Part shown: positions 25,071 to 33,673 of the stretch, one piece after another | Layout of the letters: each line of letters opens with the position of its first letter | How positions within the stretch are numbered: the first letter of the stretch is position 1 | Assembly (NCBI RefSeq): GCF_024448165.1 | Contig: NZ_JAMOLN010000009.1 | Location: forward strand, 1 to 64,000 | Direction of reading: 5' to 3' | DNA from: Streptomyces longispororuber | GTDB lineage: Bacteria; Actinomycetota; Actinomycetes; Streptomycetales; Streptomycetaceae | Length of the DNA stretch: 64,000 bases | Notes under the pieces: model-generated | Told to the model about the DNA's origin: nothing | The model's input: the letters and a program-made list of their open reading frames with translations, nothing else | The model's database searches: none | Made by a program: the position numbers and the translations under genes

Positions 25071-26195
25071 ATGTCCCGGCAGAGTTCCACGGGACCCGGC
25101 ACGAACGCGCCGGGCGGCGGACAGCGCCGCGCGACCGTCGTGGACGTGGCCCGGCACGCCGGGGTCTCCACGGCGACCGTGTCCCGCGTGATGAACCGCA
25201 ACTATCCGGTCGCCGCCGCCACGCGCGAACGCGTCGAGGAGGCGATGCGCGCCCTCGGGTACGTGGTCAACGCCCACGCCCGCGCCCTCGCCGGCGTCTC
25301 CGGCCGCACCGTCGGCATCATCGTCAGCGAGCTGATCGACCCGTTCTACGCGTACATCGCGCGCGGCGTCGAGCGCGAGGCGACCGACGGCGACCGGCTC
25401 TGCCTGGTCTGCTGCACCCAGGGCGATCCGCAGCGCGAGCTGGCCTTCATCGAGCTGATGCACGAGCGGCGCGCGGACGCCGTGGTGCTCGTCGGCGGCA
25501 GCGTCGAGGACCGTGCCTACAAGGCCGAACTGGCCCGCCGTGCCCACGAGTTGGCCGCGGGCGGCTCCAAGCTGGTGCTGTGCGGGCGCCCCTCGCTCGG
25601 CGACGGCGTGCCCACGGTCGGCGTCGAGTACGACAACGAGGGCGGCGCCTTCGCGATCACCGACCACCTGATCACCCAGGGCCACCGGCGGATCCTGTAC
25701 CTGGGCGGGCCGCCCGCGCTGTCGACGGCCCGGGACCGGCTGGCCGGGCACCGGCGGGCCCTGGAGCTGCGGGGCATCGAGCGGGACCCCGCGCTGGAGC
25801 AGCCCGGCGCGTTCGGCCGGGCCTTCGGCTACCGGCGGATGGCCGAACTGCTGCGGGACGGGCCGGAGTTCACCGCCGTCTTCGCGGCCAACGACATCGT
25901 GGCGGCGGGCGCGGCGCAGGCGCTGGAGGAGGCGGGCGTGCGCGTCCCGCAGGACATGTCGCTGGTCGGCTACGACGACATCCCGGTGGCCCAGGAGCTG
26001 CGGCCGCGCCTGACGACCGTCCGCATCCCGCTGGAGGAGATGGGCCGGCAGGCGGTGCGGGTGGCGCTCAACGGCGGCGACGAGGACGACTGGCGCGCCC
26101 CGACGACGGGCACGCTGCGGCTCGGCACGCACATCGTCGTCCGCGACTCGGTGGCGCCGCCGCGCGGCGGGCGGGGGCTCCAGGACCGGTCCTGA
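25071..26195 (+). CDS. LacI-family transcriptional regulator of the polysaccharide locus
   Basis: A 374-residue LacI regulator: helix-turn-helix ATVVDVARHAGVSTATVSRV near residue 22, hinge helix RALGYVVNAHARALAG, then the sensor domain (VGIIVSELIDPFYAYIARGV; VFAANDIVAAGAAQALEEAG; LVGYDDIPVAQELRPRLTT). The ATG at 25071 has GGGGGTGG upstream. It stands between the sugar transporter operon and the M60-PL8-DUF2264 operon, each of which carries an AAACGCTTAC site at its promoter, so it probably represses both until an oligosaccharide ligand arrives. I saw no TTA codon, unlike the LacI gene at 10321. Confidence 0.92.
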   Translation: MSRQSSTGPGTNAPGGGQRRATVVDVARHAGVSTATVSRVMNRNYPVAAATRERVEEAMRALGYVVNAHARALAGVSGRTVGIIVSELIDPFYAYIARGVEREATDGDRLCLVCCTQGDPQRELAFIELMHERRADAVVLVGGSVEDRAYKAELARRAHELAAGGSKLVLCGRPSLGDGVPTVGVEYDNEGGAFAITDHLITQGHRRILYLGGPPALSTARDRLAGHRRALELRGIERDPALEQPGAFGRAFGYRRMAELLRDGPEFTAVFAANDIVAAGAAQALEEAGVRVPQDMSLVGYDDIPVAQELRPRLTTVRIPLEEMGRQAVRVALNGGDEDDWRAPTTGTLRLGTHIVVRDSVAPPRGGRGLQDRS

Positions 26196-26281
26196 GCCGT
26201 CGCCCCAAGGCCCCGCGTGCTCGATTCTGCTCGTTTCGAGGCCTCTCCGCGTAGTAACGGACAGAAACTCGCCGAACCCTC

Positions 26282-26309
26282 TTGCGGGCGGATAGCAAAC
26301 GCTTACATG
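26282..26309 (+). promoter_or_regulatory. Promoter and LacI-type operator of the M60-PL8-DUF2264 operon
   Basis: TTGCGG (26282-26287) and TACATG (26304-26309) are 16 nt apart. AAACGCTTAC (26297-26306) overlaps the second box and is identical to the 10-mer in the transporter promoter at 23705-23714. The rest of the gap 26196-26375 shows no gene. Confidence 0.6.
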
Positions 26310-26375
26310 CTGGCGCGCAGCCTCACGCTCACCCCGCCCCTCACTCCGACGTTCTTCGTCCCCTGGGAGTCCTGG

Positions 26376-27749
26376 ATGCGCCCTGCTCACACGCCTCGCC
26401 CCGGTACCACCAACTCCCCCGGCCCCGGCCGTCGTTCGCTGCTCGCCGGGCTCGCGGGAGCCGGCGCCGTCGTCGCCCTCGGCGCCCCCGCGGCCCGCGC
26501 CGCCGACACCCGGAGCGCCGATGCCCGGGCCTCCGCGACCGTGCAGCTGACGGCCCGCCCCTCCGGCGAGTCCGAGCGCCTGCGGCTCGGACAGGCACTG
26601 CGCGGCTCCGAGTTCCAGCCGACGGGCCACCACGTGGCGGCGGACACCCCCCTCCGCCTCGACGTCCTGCCGTACGACGACGTGCTGCCCACCCTGTGGA
26701 TCGGCCGGTGGGACTACTACGGCACGGTCACCGAGCCGCGCAGCTACCCCCTGAAGCCGGGCGCCAACACGGTGACCGACCCGCACGGCGGCCCCGTGTA
26801 CTTCTCCCTCGAAGGAGCGGGCGAGCGGGCCGGGGTGAAGCTCAAGGGCGGCTCCGTGCCGATGCCCGTCTTCACTCTCGGCTGCACCGAAGAGGCCGAC
26901 TACCAGCGGCAGTTGGACACCTACACCGATGTCCCGGTCGTCGAGCTGCACGGCCCGCGCTCCATCGTGACCCTCACCCGCGACGGCGCACTGCTGTACC
27001 GGGACGAGGACCACGCGGCACTGCTCCGGTTGCTGGAGCGGATCATCGACGCGGAGTCGGACATCAGCGGCCTCGACTCGTCCCGTCCTGTGCACCGGCC
27101 GAAGGCGGGCGGCTACCACTTCACCGAGGTGTCGGTGGTGCCGTCCGGCGTCGGCGCCTACGCCACACACGGCTACAACGGCTTCCCGCGCGCCTATCTG
27201 GACCGCGCCACCACGGTGCAGGGCCTCACCACCCGAGGCTGGGGGCTCTACCACGAACTCGGCCACCTCCATCAGCAGATGGCCTACAAGCCGGGCGGTC
27301 TGACCGAGGTCACGGTGAACATCTACTCGCTGGCCGTGCAGCGCGCCCTCGGCCAGCCGTCGAACCTGCTGACCGTCGACCCGAAGACGGGCCTGACCTA
27401 CTTCCAGTCGGCCCGCGCCAAGTTCGGCACGGCCGGTCTCGCCTACGAGAAGTCCTTCTCGGCGTACGAGAAGCTCGTCCCGCTGCGGCAGCTGGAGCTC
27501 GCGTTCGGCGACGACTTCTGGCCCCGGCTGCACAAGCTGGTGCGCGAGGAGAACCCGCAGTCCGACTACACGGAGACCGCGAAGCGCTACCGGGCCCTGG
27601 CCACCTACGCGAGCCGCACGGCAGGACGCGACCTGACGGAGTTCTTCCTCACCACGTGGGCCTTCCCCATCGACGCGCAGGGCCGCGCCGAGCTGGCCGC
27701 CCTGAACCTGCCGCAGCCGTCCGTCGACCCGGCCACGCTCGCCGACTGA
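26376..27749 (+). CDS. Secreted M60-family (enhancin/mucinase-like) metallopeptidase
   Basis: A 457-residue exported protein. A Tat-type signal is present (PGRRSLLAGLAGAGAVVAL, then APAARAAD). An N-terminal beta accessory domain is followed by the M60 catalytic core with the zinc motif HELGHLHQQ in GWGLYHELGHLHQQMAYKPG, matching the family pattern HExGHxxQ, and a downstream TEVTVNIYSLAV with a likely third ligand Glu. M60 enzymes cleave heavily O-glycosylated proteins such as mucins. The ATG at 26376 is chosen (GGGAG 6 nt upstream); the open frame extends back to 26217 but would lose the signal. It is the first gene of the operon with the PL8 lyase (21-nt gap) and DUF2264 gene. Confidence 0.88.
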   Translation: MRPAHTPRPGTTNSPGPGRRSLLAGLAGAGAVVALGAPAARAADTRSADARASATVQLTARPSGESERLRLGQALRGSEFQPTGHHVAADTPLRLDVLPYDDVLPTLWIGRWDYYGTVTEPRSYPLKPGANTVTDPHGGPVYFSLEGAGERAGVKLKGGSVPMPVFTLGCTEEADYQRQLDTYTDVPVVELHGPRSIVTLTRDGALLYRDEDHAALLRLLERIIDAESDISGLDSSRPVHRPKAGGYHFTEVSVVPSGVGAYATHGYNGFPRAYLDRATTVQGLTTRGWGLYHELGHLHQQMAYKPGGLTEVTVNIYSLAVQRALGQPSNLLTVDPKTGLTYFQSARAKFGTAGLAYEKSFSAYEKLVPLRQLELAFGDDFWPRLHKLVREENPQSDYTETAKRYRALATYASRTAGRDLTEFFLTTWAFPIDAQGRAELAALNLPQPSVDPATLAD

Positions 27750-27770
27750 CCCGGAGGGAGACCACCGATC

Positions 27771-30185
27771 ATGGACCTGAGCAGACGCAGGACCCTGACG
27801 CTCGCCGGGGCCGCCGCCACCGCGCTGACCGTCCCGCTCGCCCTTCCGCTCGCACCGGGCGCCGCCGCTGCGACGACCTCCGCCGCGGCCGACGATCCGT
27901 ACGAGGCGCTGCTGGCGCGCGCCGAACAGCAGCTCACCGGCGGCGCCTTCGACCCGGCCGACCCCGACTTCGCGGGCGCGCTCGACGCCCTCGACGCGCA
28001 GGCCGCCGACTGGTGGGGCCGGCTCGACGCGTCGGCGGGCCGCACGGCGCTGTGGGCCGACCTCTCGCCGGCCTCCGACCCCGGCATGTTCGGCCAGAGC
28101 TATCAGCGGCTGCGGACCATCGCCACGGCCTGGGCCACGCCCGGCACCTCCCTCACCGGCGACGCCGAGGTGCTCGCCGGACTGCTCGACGCGCTCCGCT
28201 TCCTGAACGCCGTCGGCTACGCCCCGGCCCGGTCCGAGTCGGGCAACTGGTGGTTCTGGGAGATCGGCTCGCCGCGCGCCCTCATGGACACGTGCGTGCT
28301 GCTGCGCGACCGGTTGCCGGCGGCCGACCTGGACGCCTATGTGAAGACCGTCGCCCGGTTCGTGCCGAACCCCGACCGGCGGACCAACTCCCCCTCCCTC
28401 GCCGAGACCGGCGCCAACCGGGCCGACAAGGCCGTCATCGTCGCCCTGCGCGGGCTGCTCGGCCGCGATCCGGCGGCGCTCGCGCTGGCCCGCGACGGAC
28501 TGTCGGACGTCCGCGACAGCAGCAGGAACAGCCTCTTCCGGTACGTCACTTCGGGCGACGGCTTCTACCCCGACGGCTCCTTCGTCCAGCACGACGTCGT
28601 CGCGTACACCGGCACGTACGGCAGTGTGCTGCTCGGTGGCGCGGGGCAGCTGATCGCGCTGCTCGCCGGGTCCGCGTGGGCCGTGACCGATCCGGCTGTC
28701 GGCGTCCTGCACGACGCGGTGGACCGGACCTTCGCACCGGTTCTCTTCGACGGACTGATGATGGACGCGGTGCGCGGACGCGCGATATCCCGGGAGCGGG
28801 CCCGCGACCACACCGACGGCGCCGTCGCCGTCTCCTACGTCCTCCAACTCGCCGACGGCGCACCGCAGTCGTACGCGGACCGCTGGCGGGCGGCGGCGAA
28901 GGGCTGGATCCTGCGGAACACCGAGACGCCGTACGCCTCGCTGGTCGGCATCCCCGCCCTGGCCCGCGCCAAGGCGCTGCTCGACGACCCGGCGGTGAGT
29001 CCCGCCGAGCGGCTCACCGGTCACTTCGTCTTCGCCGACATGGACCGGGTGGTGCACCGGCGGCCCGGCTGGGCGTGCGCCCTGTCGCTGTCGTCGAAGC
29101 GGATCGCCGCCTACGAGGCGGGCAACGGCGAGAACCTGCACGGCTGGTACACCGGCGACGGCATGACCTACCTGTACGACGGCGACGACCTCGACGCGTT
29201 CGGCGACGGCTTCTGGCCGACCGTCGATCCCCACCGGCTGCCGGGCACGACCGTGGACACCCGCCCCCGCACGGACCTCGGCACGGGCGGCGGGACCGGC
29301 ACCTTCCGGCCGACGAACGCGGTCGCGGGCGGCGCCGTCCTCGACGGCCGGTACGGCGCCGCCGCGATGGAACTGATCGCCGACGGGTCGACCCTGCGCG
29401 CCAAGAAGGCGTGGTTCTTCGTGGACAACGCGGTCGTCGCCCTGGGCAGCGGCATCACGGCGAGCGACGGCCGCACGATCGAGACGGTCGTGGAGAACCG
29501 CAACCTGCACGCCGGCGGAACGCAGCGGCTCACCGTCGACGGACACCGGCAGCCCGGCGACCAGGGCTGGTCGGCGCGGCTCACCGACGCGCGCTGGGCC
29601 CACCTGGAGGGCAGCGGCGGATACGTCTTCCCGTCCGGCGGTCCCCTGTGCGCGCTGCGCGAGGAACGCACGGGCACCTGGCGCGACCTCAACACCGGCG
29701 CGGACACGGGCGGCAGCACGGCACCGGTCACCCGCCGCTACGCCACCCTCTGGTTCGACCACGGCACCTCCCCCGCGGCCGCCTCCTACGCCTACGTGCT
29801 CCTGCCGGGGGCGACGGCCGCGGCCACCGCCGCCTGGTCCCGGTCCCGGCCGGTGCGGGTGCTCGGCAACGACGCCGGCGTCCAGGCCGTCGCCTCGCCC
29901 CGGCTCGGGCTGCTCGCCGCGCACTTCTGGGCGGCCGGCACGGTCGAGGGCCTGGGCTGCGACGGCCCGGGCACCGTGCTGGTGCGCCGCCGCGACGACG
30001 GCGTCTCCGTCGCCGTCGCGGACCCCGGCCGTACCGCCACCACCCTCACCGTCGAACTGCCCTTCCCCGTACGGCGGGTGGTCAGGGCCGACGACACGGT
30101 CACGGTCACCCCGGGCCGACGCCCCGTGCTCACCGTCCACGTGGGCGGCTCGCGCGGCCACACCCACACCGCCGACCTGATCTGA
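27771..30185 (+). CDS. Secreted polysaccharide lyase family 8 (hyaluronate/chondroitin/xanthan lyase type)
   Basis: A 804-residue enzyme with a Tat signal (LSRRRTLTLAGAAATALTV). The alpha-toroid domain has SGNWWFWEIGSP (catalytic-groove Asn-Trp-Trp), YVTSGDGFYPDGSFVQHD (catalytic His), AYTGTYG (catalytic Tyr), RGRAISRE (Arg) and NLHGWYTGDGMTYLYDGDDL. The anti-parallel beta-sandwich domain follows to the C-terminus. PL8 lyases cut uronic-acid polysaccharides by beta-elimination, leaving unsaturated uronic ends. Length and motifs match Streptomyces hyaluronate lyases, but chondroitin or xanthan remain possible. It lies between the M60 peptidase and DUF2264 genes with short gaps (21 and 32 nt). 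Confidence 0.92.
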   Translation: MDLSRRRTLTLAGAAATALTVPLALPLAPGAAAATTSAAADDPYEALLARAEQQLTGGAFDPADPDFAGALDALDAQAADWWGRLDASAGRTALWADLSPASDPGMFGQSYQRLRTIATAWATPGTSLTGDAEVLAGLLDALRFLNAVGYAPARSESGNWWFWEIGSPRALMDTCVLLRDRLPAADLDAYVKTVARFVPNPDRRTNSPSLAETGANRADKAVIVALRGLLGRDPAALALARDGLSDVRDSSRNSLFRYVTSGDGFYPDGSFVQHDVVAYTGTYGSVLLGGAGQLIALLAGSAWAVTDPAVGVLHDAVDRTFAPVLFDGLMMDAVRGRAISRERARDHTDGAVAVSYVLQLADGAPQSYADRWRAAAKGWILRNTETPYASLVGIPALARAKALLDDPAVSPAERLTGHFVFADMDRVVHRRPGWACALSLSSKRIAAYEAGNGENLHGWYTGDGMTYLYDGDDLDAFGDGFWPTVDPHRLPGTTVDTRPRTDLGTGGGTGTFRPTNAVAGGAVLDGRYGAAAMELIADGSTLRAKKAWFFVDNAVVALGSGITASDGRTIETVVENRNLHAGGTQRLTVDGHRQPGDQGWSARLTDARWAHLEGSGGYVFPSGGPLCALREERTGTWRDLNTGADTGGSTAPVTRRYATLWFDHGTSPAAASYAYVLLPGATAAATAAWSRSRPVRVLGNDAGVQAVASPRLGLLAAHFWAAGTVEGLGCDGPGTVLVRRRDDGVSVAVADPGRTATTLTVELPFPVRRVVRADDTVTVTPGRRPVLTVHVGGSRGHTHTADLI

Positions 30186-30217
30186 TCCCGCCCCGACCGA
30201 GGAGCCAGCGAACCACC

Positions 30218-32131
30218 ATGCCCGCCCCGTACTTCCCCCAGCCGCCCACCGACCGTGTCCGCTCCCCGCTGACGGGATGGACCCGGGCGCACTGGGAGGC
30301 CCTGGCCGACCGGCAGCTGGACGCGCTGCTGCCGTACGCGACACCGGGATTCGCCCAGTACCGGCTGCCGGGGCGGGCCAGCTGGTCCGGGGTCGTCTCG
30401 GACGGGCTCGAAGGGTTCGCTCGGACATTTCTGCTGGCCTCCTTCCGAATCGCGGGTGCGGGCGGCCGGGACGAGCCGGGCTCGTCCGTGATCTCCCACC
30501 TGATCGAAAGGTATACGCAGGGTCTGACAACGGGCACGGACCGTGACAGCGGCGAGGCCTGGCCCGAACTCACCGACTGCTCCCAGCAGATGGTGGAGGC
30601 GGCCTCCGTCGCGATCGGTCTGCACGAGACCCGCCCCTGGATCTGGGACCGGCTGGACGCCCGGGTCCAGGAGCGGGTCGTCGACTGGTTCTCCGGCTTC
30701 GTCGGCGGCCGGACCTGGGACAACAACTGGCGTCTCTTCCAGGTCGTCTCCGAGCAGTTCCTGGCCTCGGTCGGCGCGCCGTACAGCCAGAGCGACATCG
30801 ACGGCGGCCTCGACCGGATCGACGACTGGTACGTCGGCGACGGCTGGTACACCGACGGCGACGGCCGCAACTTCGACTACTACATCGGCTGGGCCCTGCA
30901 CCTGTACCCGCTGCTGTGGGCCCGCATGACCGGTCCGGACGGCGACGGCGGGCGCGCGAAGGTCTACCGCGAGCGGCTGGGCCGGTTCCTGGACACCTAC
31001 CCGAGGTTCTTCGGCGGCGACGGCGCGCCCGTGCACCAGGGCCGGTCGCTCACCTACCGGTTCGCCGCGACCGCGCCGGTGTGGATGGGCGCGCTGGCCG
31101 ACTGCACGCCGCTCGACCCCGGACTGACCCGGCGGCTGGCGTCCGGCGCGGCCCGGCACTTCGTGGAGCGGGGCGTGCCGGACGAGCGGGGGCTGCTGCC
31201 GCTGGGCTGGTACGACACGTTCCTGCCCGCGACCCAGCCGTACTCGGGGCCCGCCTCACCGTACTGGGCGAGCAAGGGCTTCCTCGGGCTGCTGCTGCCC
31301 GCCGACCACCCGGTGTGGACCGCTCGTGAACTCCCCCTGCCGGTCGAGGAGTCGGACCAGGCGGGCCAGTACACGGCGCTGCCCGCACCCGGCTGGCTGC
31401 TGCACGGCACCCCGCACGACGGCATCGTCCGCCTGATCAACCACGGCAGCGACCACAACGCCCTGGAGGGCCCGGCCACCGACGATCCGCACTACGCCAA
31501 GCTCGCCTACTCCACGGCGACCGCACCGGAGTCCGCGCCGCACGCCTGGGCCAGGACCGTCGACAACCACATCGCCCTGCTCGCCGCCGACGGCACCCCG
31601 TCGCGCCGCCGCCGCATCCATCCGCTCACATGCGAGGGACAACGCGCCTCGTCCCGCCACGACGCCCGGCTCCCGGACAGCGACGAAGACTTTCCGATCG
31701 AGTCGACGAGCGTGCTGCACGGCCCCTGGGAGCTGCGCGTGCACCGGGTGCAGGCGCCGGCGGGCGTCACGGTGCGCGAGGGCGGTCACGCCGTCGCCGA
31801 CAGCACCCGACCGCACGCCGCGCAGGGGCCCGGGTGGGCGCTGACCCGCACGGAGTCGGGGCTGACGAGCGCGGTGGTCGCCCTGTACGGCTGGGACGCG
31901 GACACGGGTGTCGCCCGCGAGGTCGAGGCCAACGCCCACGGGCCGCACTCCGCGACCCCGTACCTGCGTGCGCGGCACCATCCCGGCGGCGCGAGCGTCC
32001 ACGTCGCGCTCGTGGCGCTGACCCGCGACGTGGTGCATCCCGAGGCGCTCCGCGAGTCGATCGCCTGCGCGGTGGACGACGACGGGCAGGTGCGGATCAC
32101 GTTCCCCGACGGGGAGACCGTCACCGTGTAG
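30218..32131 (+). CDS. DUF2264-family protein, possible glucuronidase-like hydrolase
   Basis: A 637-residue protein without a signal peptide, so probably cytoplasmic. It matches the DUF2264 pattern: SPLTGWTRAHWEALADRQLD at the start, DGLEGFARTFLLASFRIAG, WDNNWRLFQVVSEQFLASVG, DGWYTDGDGRNFDYYIGWAL and SPYWASKGFLGLLLPADHP, giving an (alpha/alpha) barrel followed by a beta domain. Members of this family have been placed, as I recall, in GH154 with beta-glucuronidase activity. Directly behind a PL8 lyase, it could trim glucuronate or unsaturated uronate from imported oligosaccharides; this is inference. The ATG at 30218 has GAGGAG 15 nt upstream, which is long. It converges on the GAF gene 13 nt away. 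Confidence 0.8.
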   Translation: MPAPYFPQPPTDRVRSPLTGWTRAHWEALADRQLDALLPYATPGFAQYRLPGRASWSGVVSDGLEGFARTFLLASFRIAGAGGRDEPGSSVISHLIERYTQGLTTGTDRDSGEAWPELTDCSQQMVEAASVAIGLHETRPWIWDRLDARVQERVVDWFSGFVGGRTWDNNWRLFQVVSEQFLASVGAPYSQSDIDGGLDRIDDWYVGDGWYTDGDGRNFDYYIGWALHLYPLLWARMTGPDGDGGRAKVYRERLGRFLDTYPRFFGGDGAPVHQGRSLTYRFAATAPVWMGALADCTPLDPGLTRRLASGAARHFVERGVPDERGLLPLGWYDTFLPATQPYSGPASPYWASKGFLGLLLPADHPVWTARELPLPVEESDQAGQYTALPAPGWLLHGTPHDGIVRLINHGSDHNALEGPATDDPHYAKLAYSTATAPESAPHAWARTVDNHIALLAADGTPSRRRRIHPLTCEGQRASSRHDARLPDSDEDFPIESTSVLHGPWELRVHRVQAPAGVTVREGGHAVADSTRPHAAQGPGWALTRTESGLTSAVVALYGWDADTGVAREVEANAHGPHSATPYLRARHHPGGASVHVALVALTRDVVHPEALRESIACAVDDDGQVRITFPDGETVTV

Positions 32132-32144
32132 CCCGGCCGCGGCC

Positions 32145-32726
32145 TCACCCCAGCAGGTCGCTCCGCCCCCGGACCGTGTCCATCAGCTCCGCGGCCATCG
32201 CCTTGATGACCGCGAGCCCGGCACGCCCCCACGGGCGGGGTTCGGTGGCCACGACGCACACGGTGCCGAGCGCGAGCCCCGTACGGTCGTCGATCAGGGG
32301 TGCGCCCAGGTAGGAGCGGATGCCGATCTCGTCGACCACGGGGTTGCCCGCGAAGCGCGGGTAGTCGCAGACGTCTTCGAGGACGAGCGCCTTGCGCCGC
32401 ACGACCACGTGGGGGCAGTACCCGTGGTCGCGTGCCATGTAGCGGCTCGCCGAGCCGCCGGCGGACTCGGCGGCCACCGCGCTCAGTTCACCACCGCGGT
32501 GGTCGCCGTCCGGGGTGTGCAGTCCGGCGAAGAACTGCCGGTTGTCGTCGATGAAGTTGACCATGGCGTACGGAGCTCCGGTGACGTCCGCGAGCCGGTC
32601 GGCGAACAGGTCGAAGACCGGTTCGGGACGCTGTCCGAGGTCGAGCCGGCGCAGCCGCCGCGCCCGGTCGGGGCCCTCCTTGTCGACCGGGGTGAGCAGC
32701 AGACGCCCGGCCGCGTCGTACGTCAT
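32145..32726 (-). CDS. GAF-domain protein, last gene of the conservon
   Basis: A 193-residue cytoplasmic protein made mostly of one GAF domain: FDLFADRLADVTGAPYAMVN, FIDDNRQFFAGLHT, YCPHVVVRRKALVLEDVCDY, then SYLGAPLIDDRTGLALGTVC. GAF domains bind small ligands or mediate dimerisation. The ATG at 32726 overlaps the cvnD stop by 4 nt (ATGA), so it is translated with the cvn genes. In several Streptomyces conservons an extra gene follows cvnD, so this may be a sensory accessory protein for the CvnA-D membrane complex. Ligand unknown. Confidence 0.85.
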   Translation of the reverse strand: MTYDAAGRLLLTPVDKEGPDRARRLRRLDLGQRPEPVFDLFADRLADVTGAPYAMVNFIDDNRQFFAGLHTPDGDHRGGELSAVAAESAGGSASRYMARDHGYCPHVVVRRKALVLEDVCDYPRFAGNPVVDEIGIRSYLGAPLIDDRTGLALGTVCVVATEPRPWGRAGLAVIKAMAAELMDTVRGRSDLLG

Positions 32727-33322
32727 GTGTGGGCTCCGAAGCCGGTGGCCGCCGGCGCGGAGTGCGCCAGCAGGTGCCGGACCAGGGTGAGCAGCGTCTG
32801 GATGCCGGAGCTGGAGATGCGCGCGTCGCAGCGCACCACGGGCACCTCGGGGTCGAGGTCGATGGCGGCGCGCACCTCCTCGGGTTCGTAGCGGTACGCG
32901 CCGTCGAACTCGTTGACCGCCACGATGAAGCCCATGCCGCGCTCCTCGAAGAAGTCGACGGCGGCGAAGCAGTCCTCCAGGCGACGGGTGTCGGCGAGGA
33001 TCACCGCTCCGAGGGCGCCCTCGGAGAGTTCGTCCCACATGAACCAGAAGCGCTCCTGTCCCGGGGTGCCGAACAGGTAGAGCACGTGCGCGGGGTCGAG
33101 GGTGATCCGCCCGAAGTCCATCGCGACGGTCGTCTCGACCTTGTTCTCGATGCCGTCGAGGTCGTCCGTGTCAGCGCTGACCGTGGTGAGCAGCTCTTCC
33201 GTGCTGAGCGGAGCGATCTCGCTGACCGCCCCGACGAAGGTCGTCTTGCCGACCCCGAACCCACCCGCGACCAAGATCTTCAGTGCGGTGGGGAAGGGAT
33301 CAGAGCTGTCGTCGTAGTCCAT
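32723..33322 (-). CDS. cvnD: Conservon GTPase (Ras-like, ATP/GTP-binding protein)
   Basis: A 199-residue small GTPase with P-loop GGFGVGKTTFVGAV, switch/Walker-B-like region TLYLFGTPGQERF-type sequence (VLYLFGTPGQERFWFMWDEL) and a guanine-recognition-like NEFDG. This is the CvnD subunit, which with CvnA, B and C forms a membrane-associated complex likened to eukaryotic GPCR/G-protein systems and affects development and antibiotics in S. coelicolor. The ATG at 33322 overlaps the end of cvnC by 23 nt. The order A-B-C-D matches all conservons. Confidence 0.93.
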   Translation of the reverse strand: MDYDDSSDPFPTALKILVAGGFGVGKTTFVGAVSEIAPLSTEELLTTVSADTDDLDGIENKVETTVAMDFGRITLDPAHVLYLFGTPGQERFWFMWDELSEGALGAVILADTRRLEDCFAAVDFFEERGMGFIVAVNEFDGAYRYEPEEVRAAIDLDPEVPVVRCDARISSSGIQTLLTLVRHLLAHSAPAATGFGAHT

Positions 33323-33671
33323 CGAGCACTGCCTCCAGTAGGGACCGGTCAGTGGGGTTGTCGTGGAACGTGGGGGGCTTGGTGGTGATCGCCCCGCAGT
33401 CGACGAGGTCGGACAGCAGGACCTTGGTGACGGCCGCGGGGAGCTTGAGGTGGCCGGCGATCTCCGCGACCGACGTGGGCTGCGCACAGAGTTCGAGCGC
33501 CTGGCCGTGCTCGGGTCCCAGATAGCCGAGGGGGGTCGCCCCGGTGGCCATGACCAGGGACAGCAGGTCCATCGACGTGCTCGGCCGGGTGCGTCCGTTG
33601 CTGATCGTGTACGGGCGCACGAGCCGGCCTGCGGCGCCGTCGAGCCACGGCCCGTCCTGCGGGGCCGCCAC
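33300..33671 (-). CDS. cvnC: Conservon DUF742 protein
   Basis: A 123-residue protein of the DUF742 family: LVRPYTISNGRTRPSTSMDL at the start and a winged-helix-like region (SVAEIAGHLKLPAAVTKVLL, SDLVDCGAI), ending SLLEAVLDGLRRQL. CvnC interacts with the other Cvn proteins. The GTG at 33671 is taken because GAGGA lies 6 nt upstream; the TTG at 33677 would be too close to it. It begins 2 nt after the cvnB stop. Confidence 0.9.
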   Translation of the reverse strand: MAAPQDGPWLDGAAGRLVRPYTISNGRTRPSTSMDLLSLVMATGATPLGYLGPEHGQALELCAQPTSVAEIAGHLKLPAAVTKVLLSDLVDCGAITTKPPTFHDNPTDRSLLEAVLDGLRRQL

Positions 33672-33673
33672 CC

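Noticed and set aside
24516..30530. A 2004-codon open frame on the minus strand
   Set aside because: It is antisense to the 2-hydroxyacid dehydrogenase, LacI, M60 and PL8 genes, is low-complexity (R, G, V, A-rich) and shows none of the expected third-position bias. It is a by-product of high GC content.
26282..32131. A 1949-codon plus-strand frame that seems to fuse M60, PL8 and DUF2264
   Set aside because: Only the last 637 codons (from 30218) look like protein; the first part is a shifted reading of the M60 and PL8 genes, each with its own start, signal peptide and stop.
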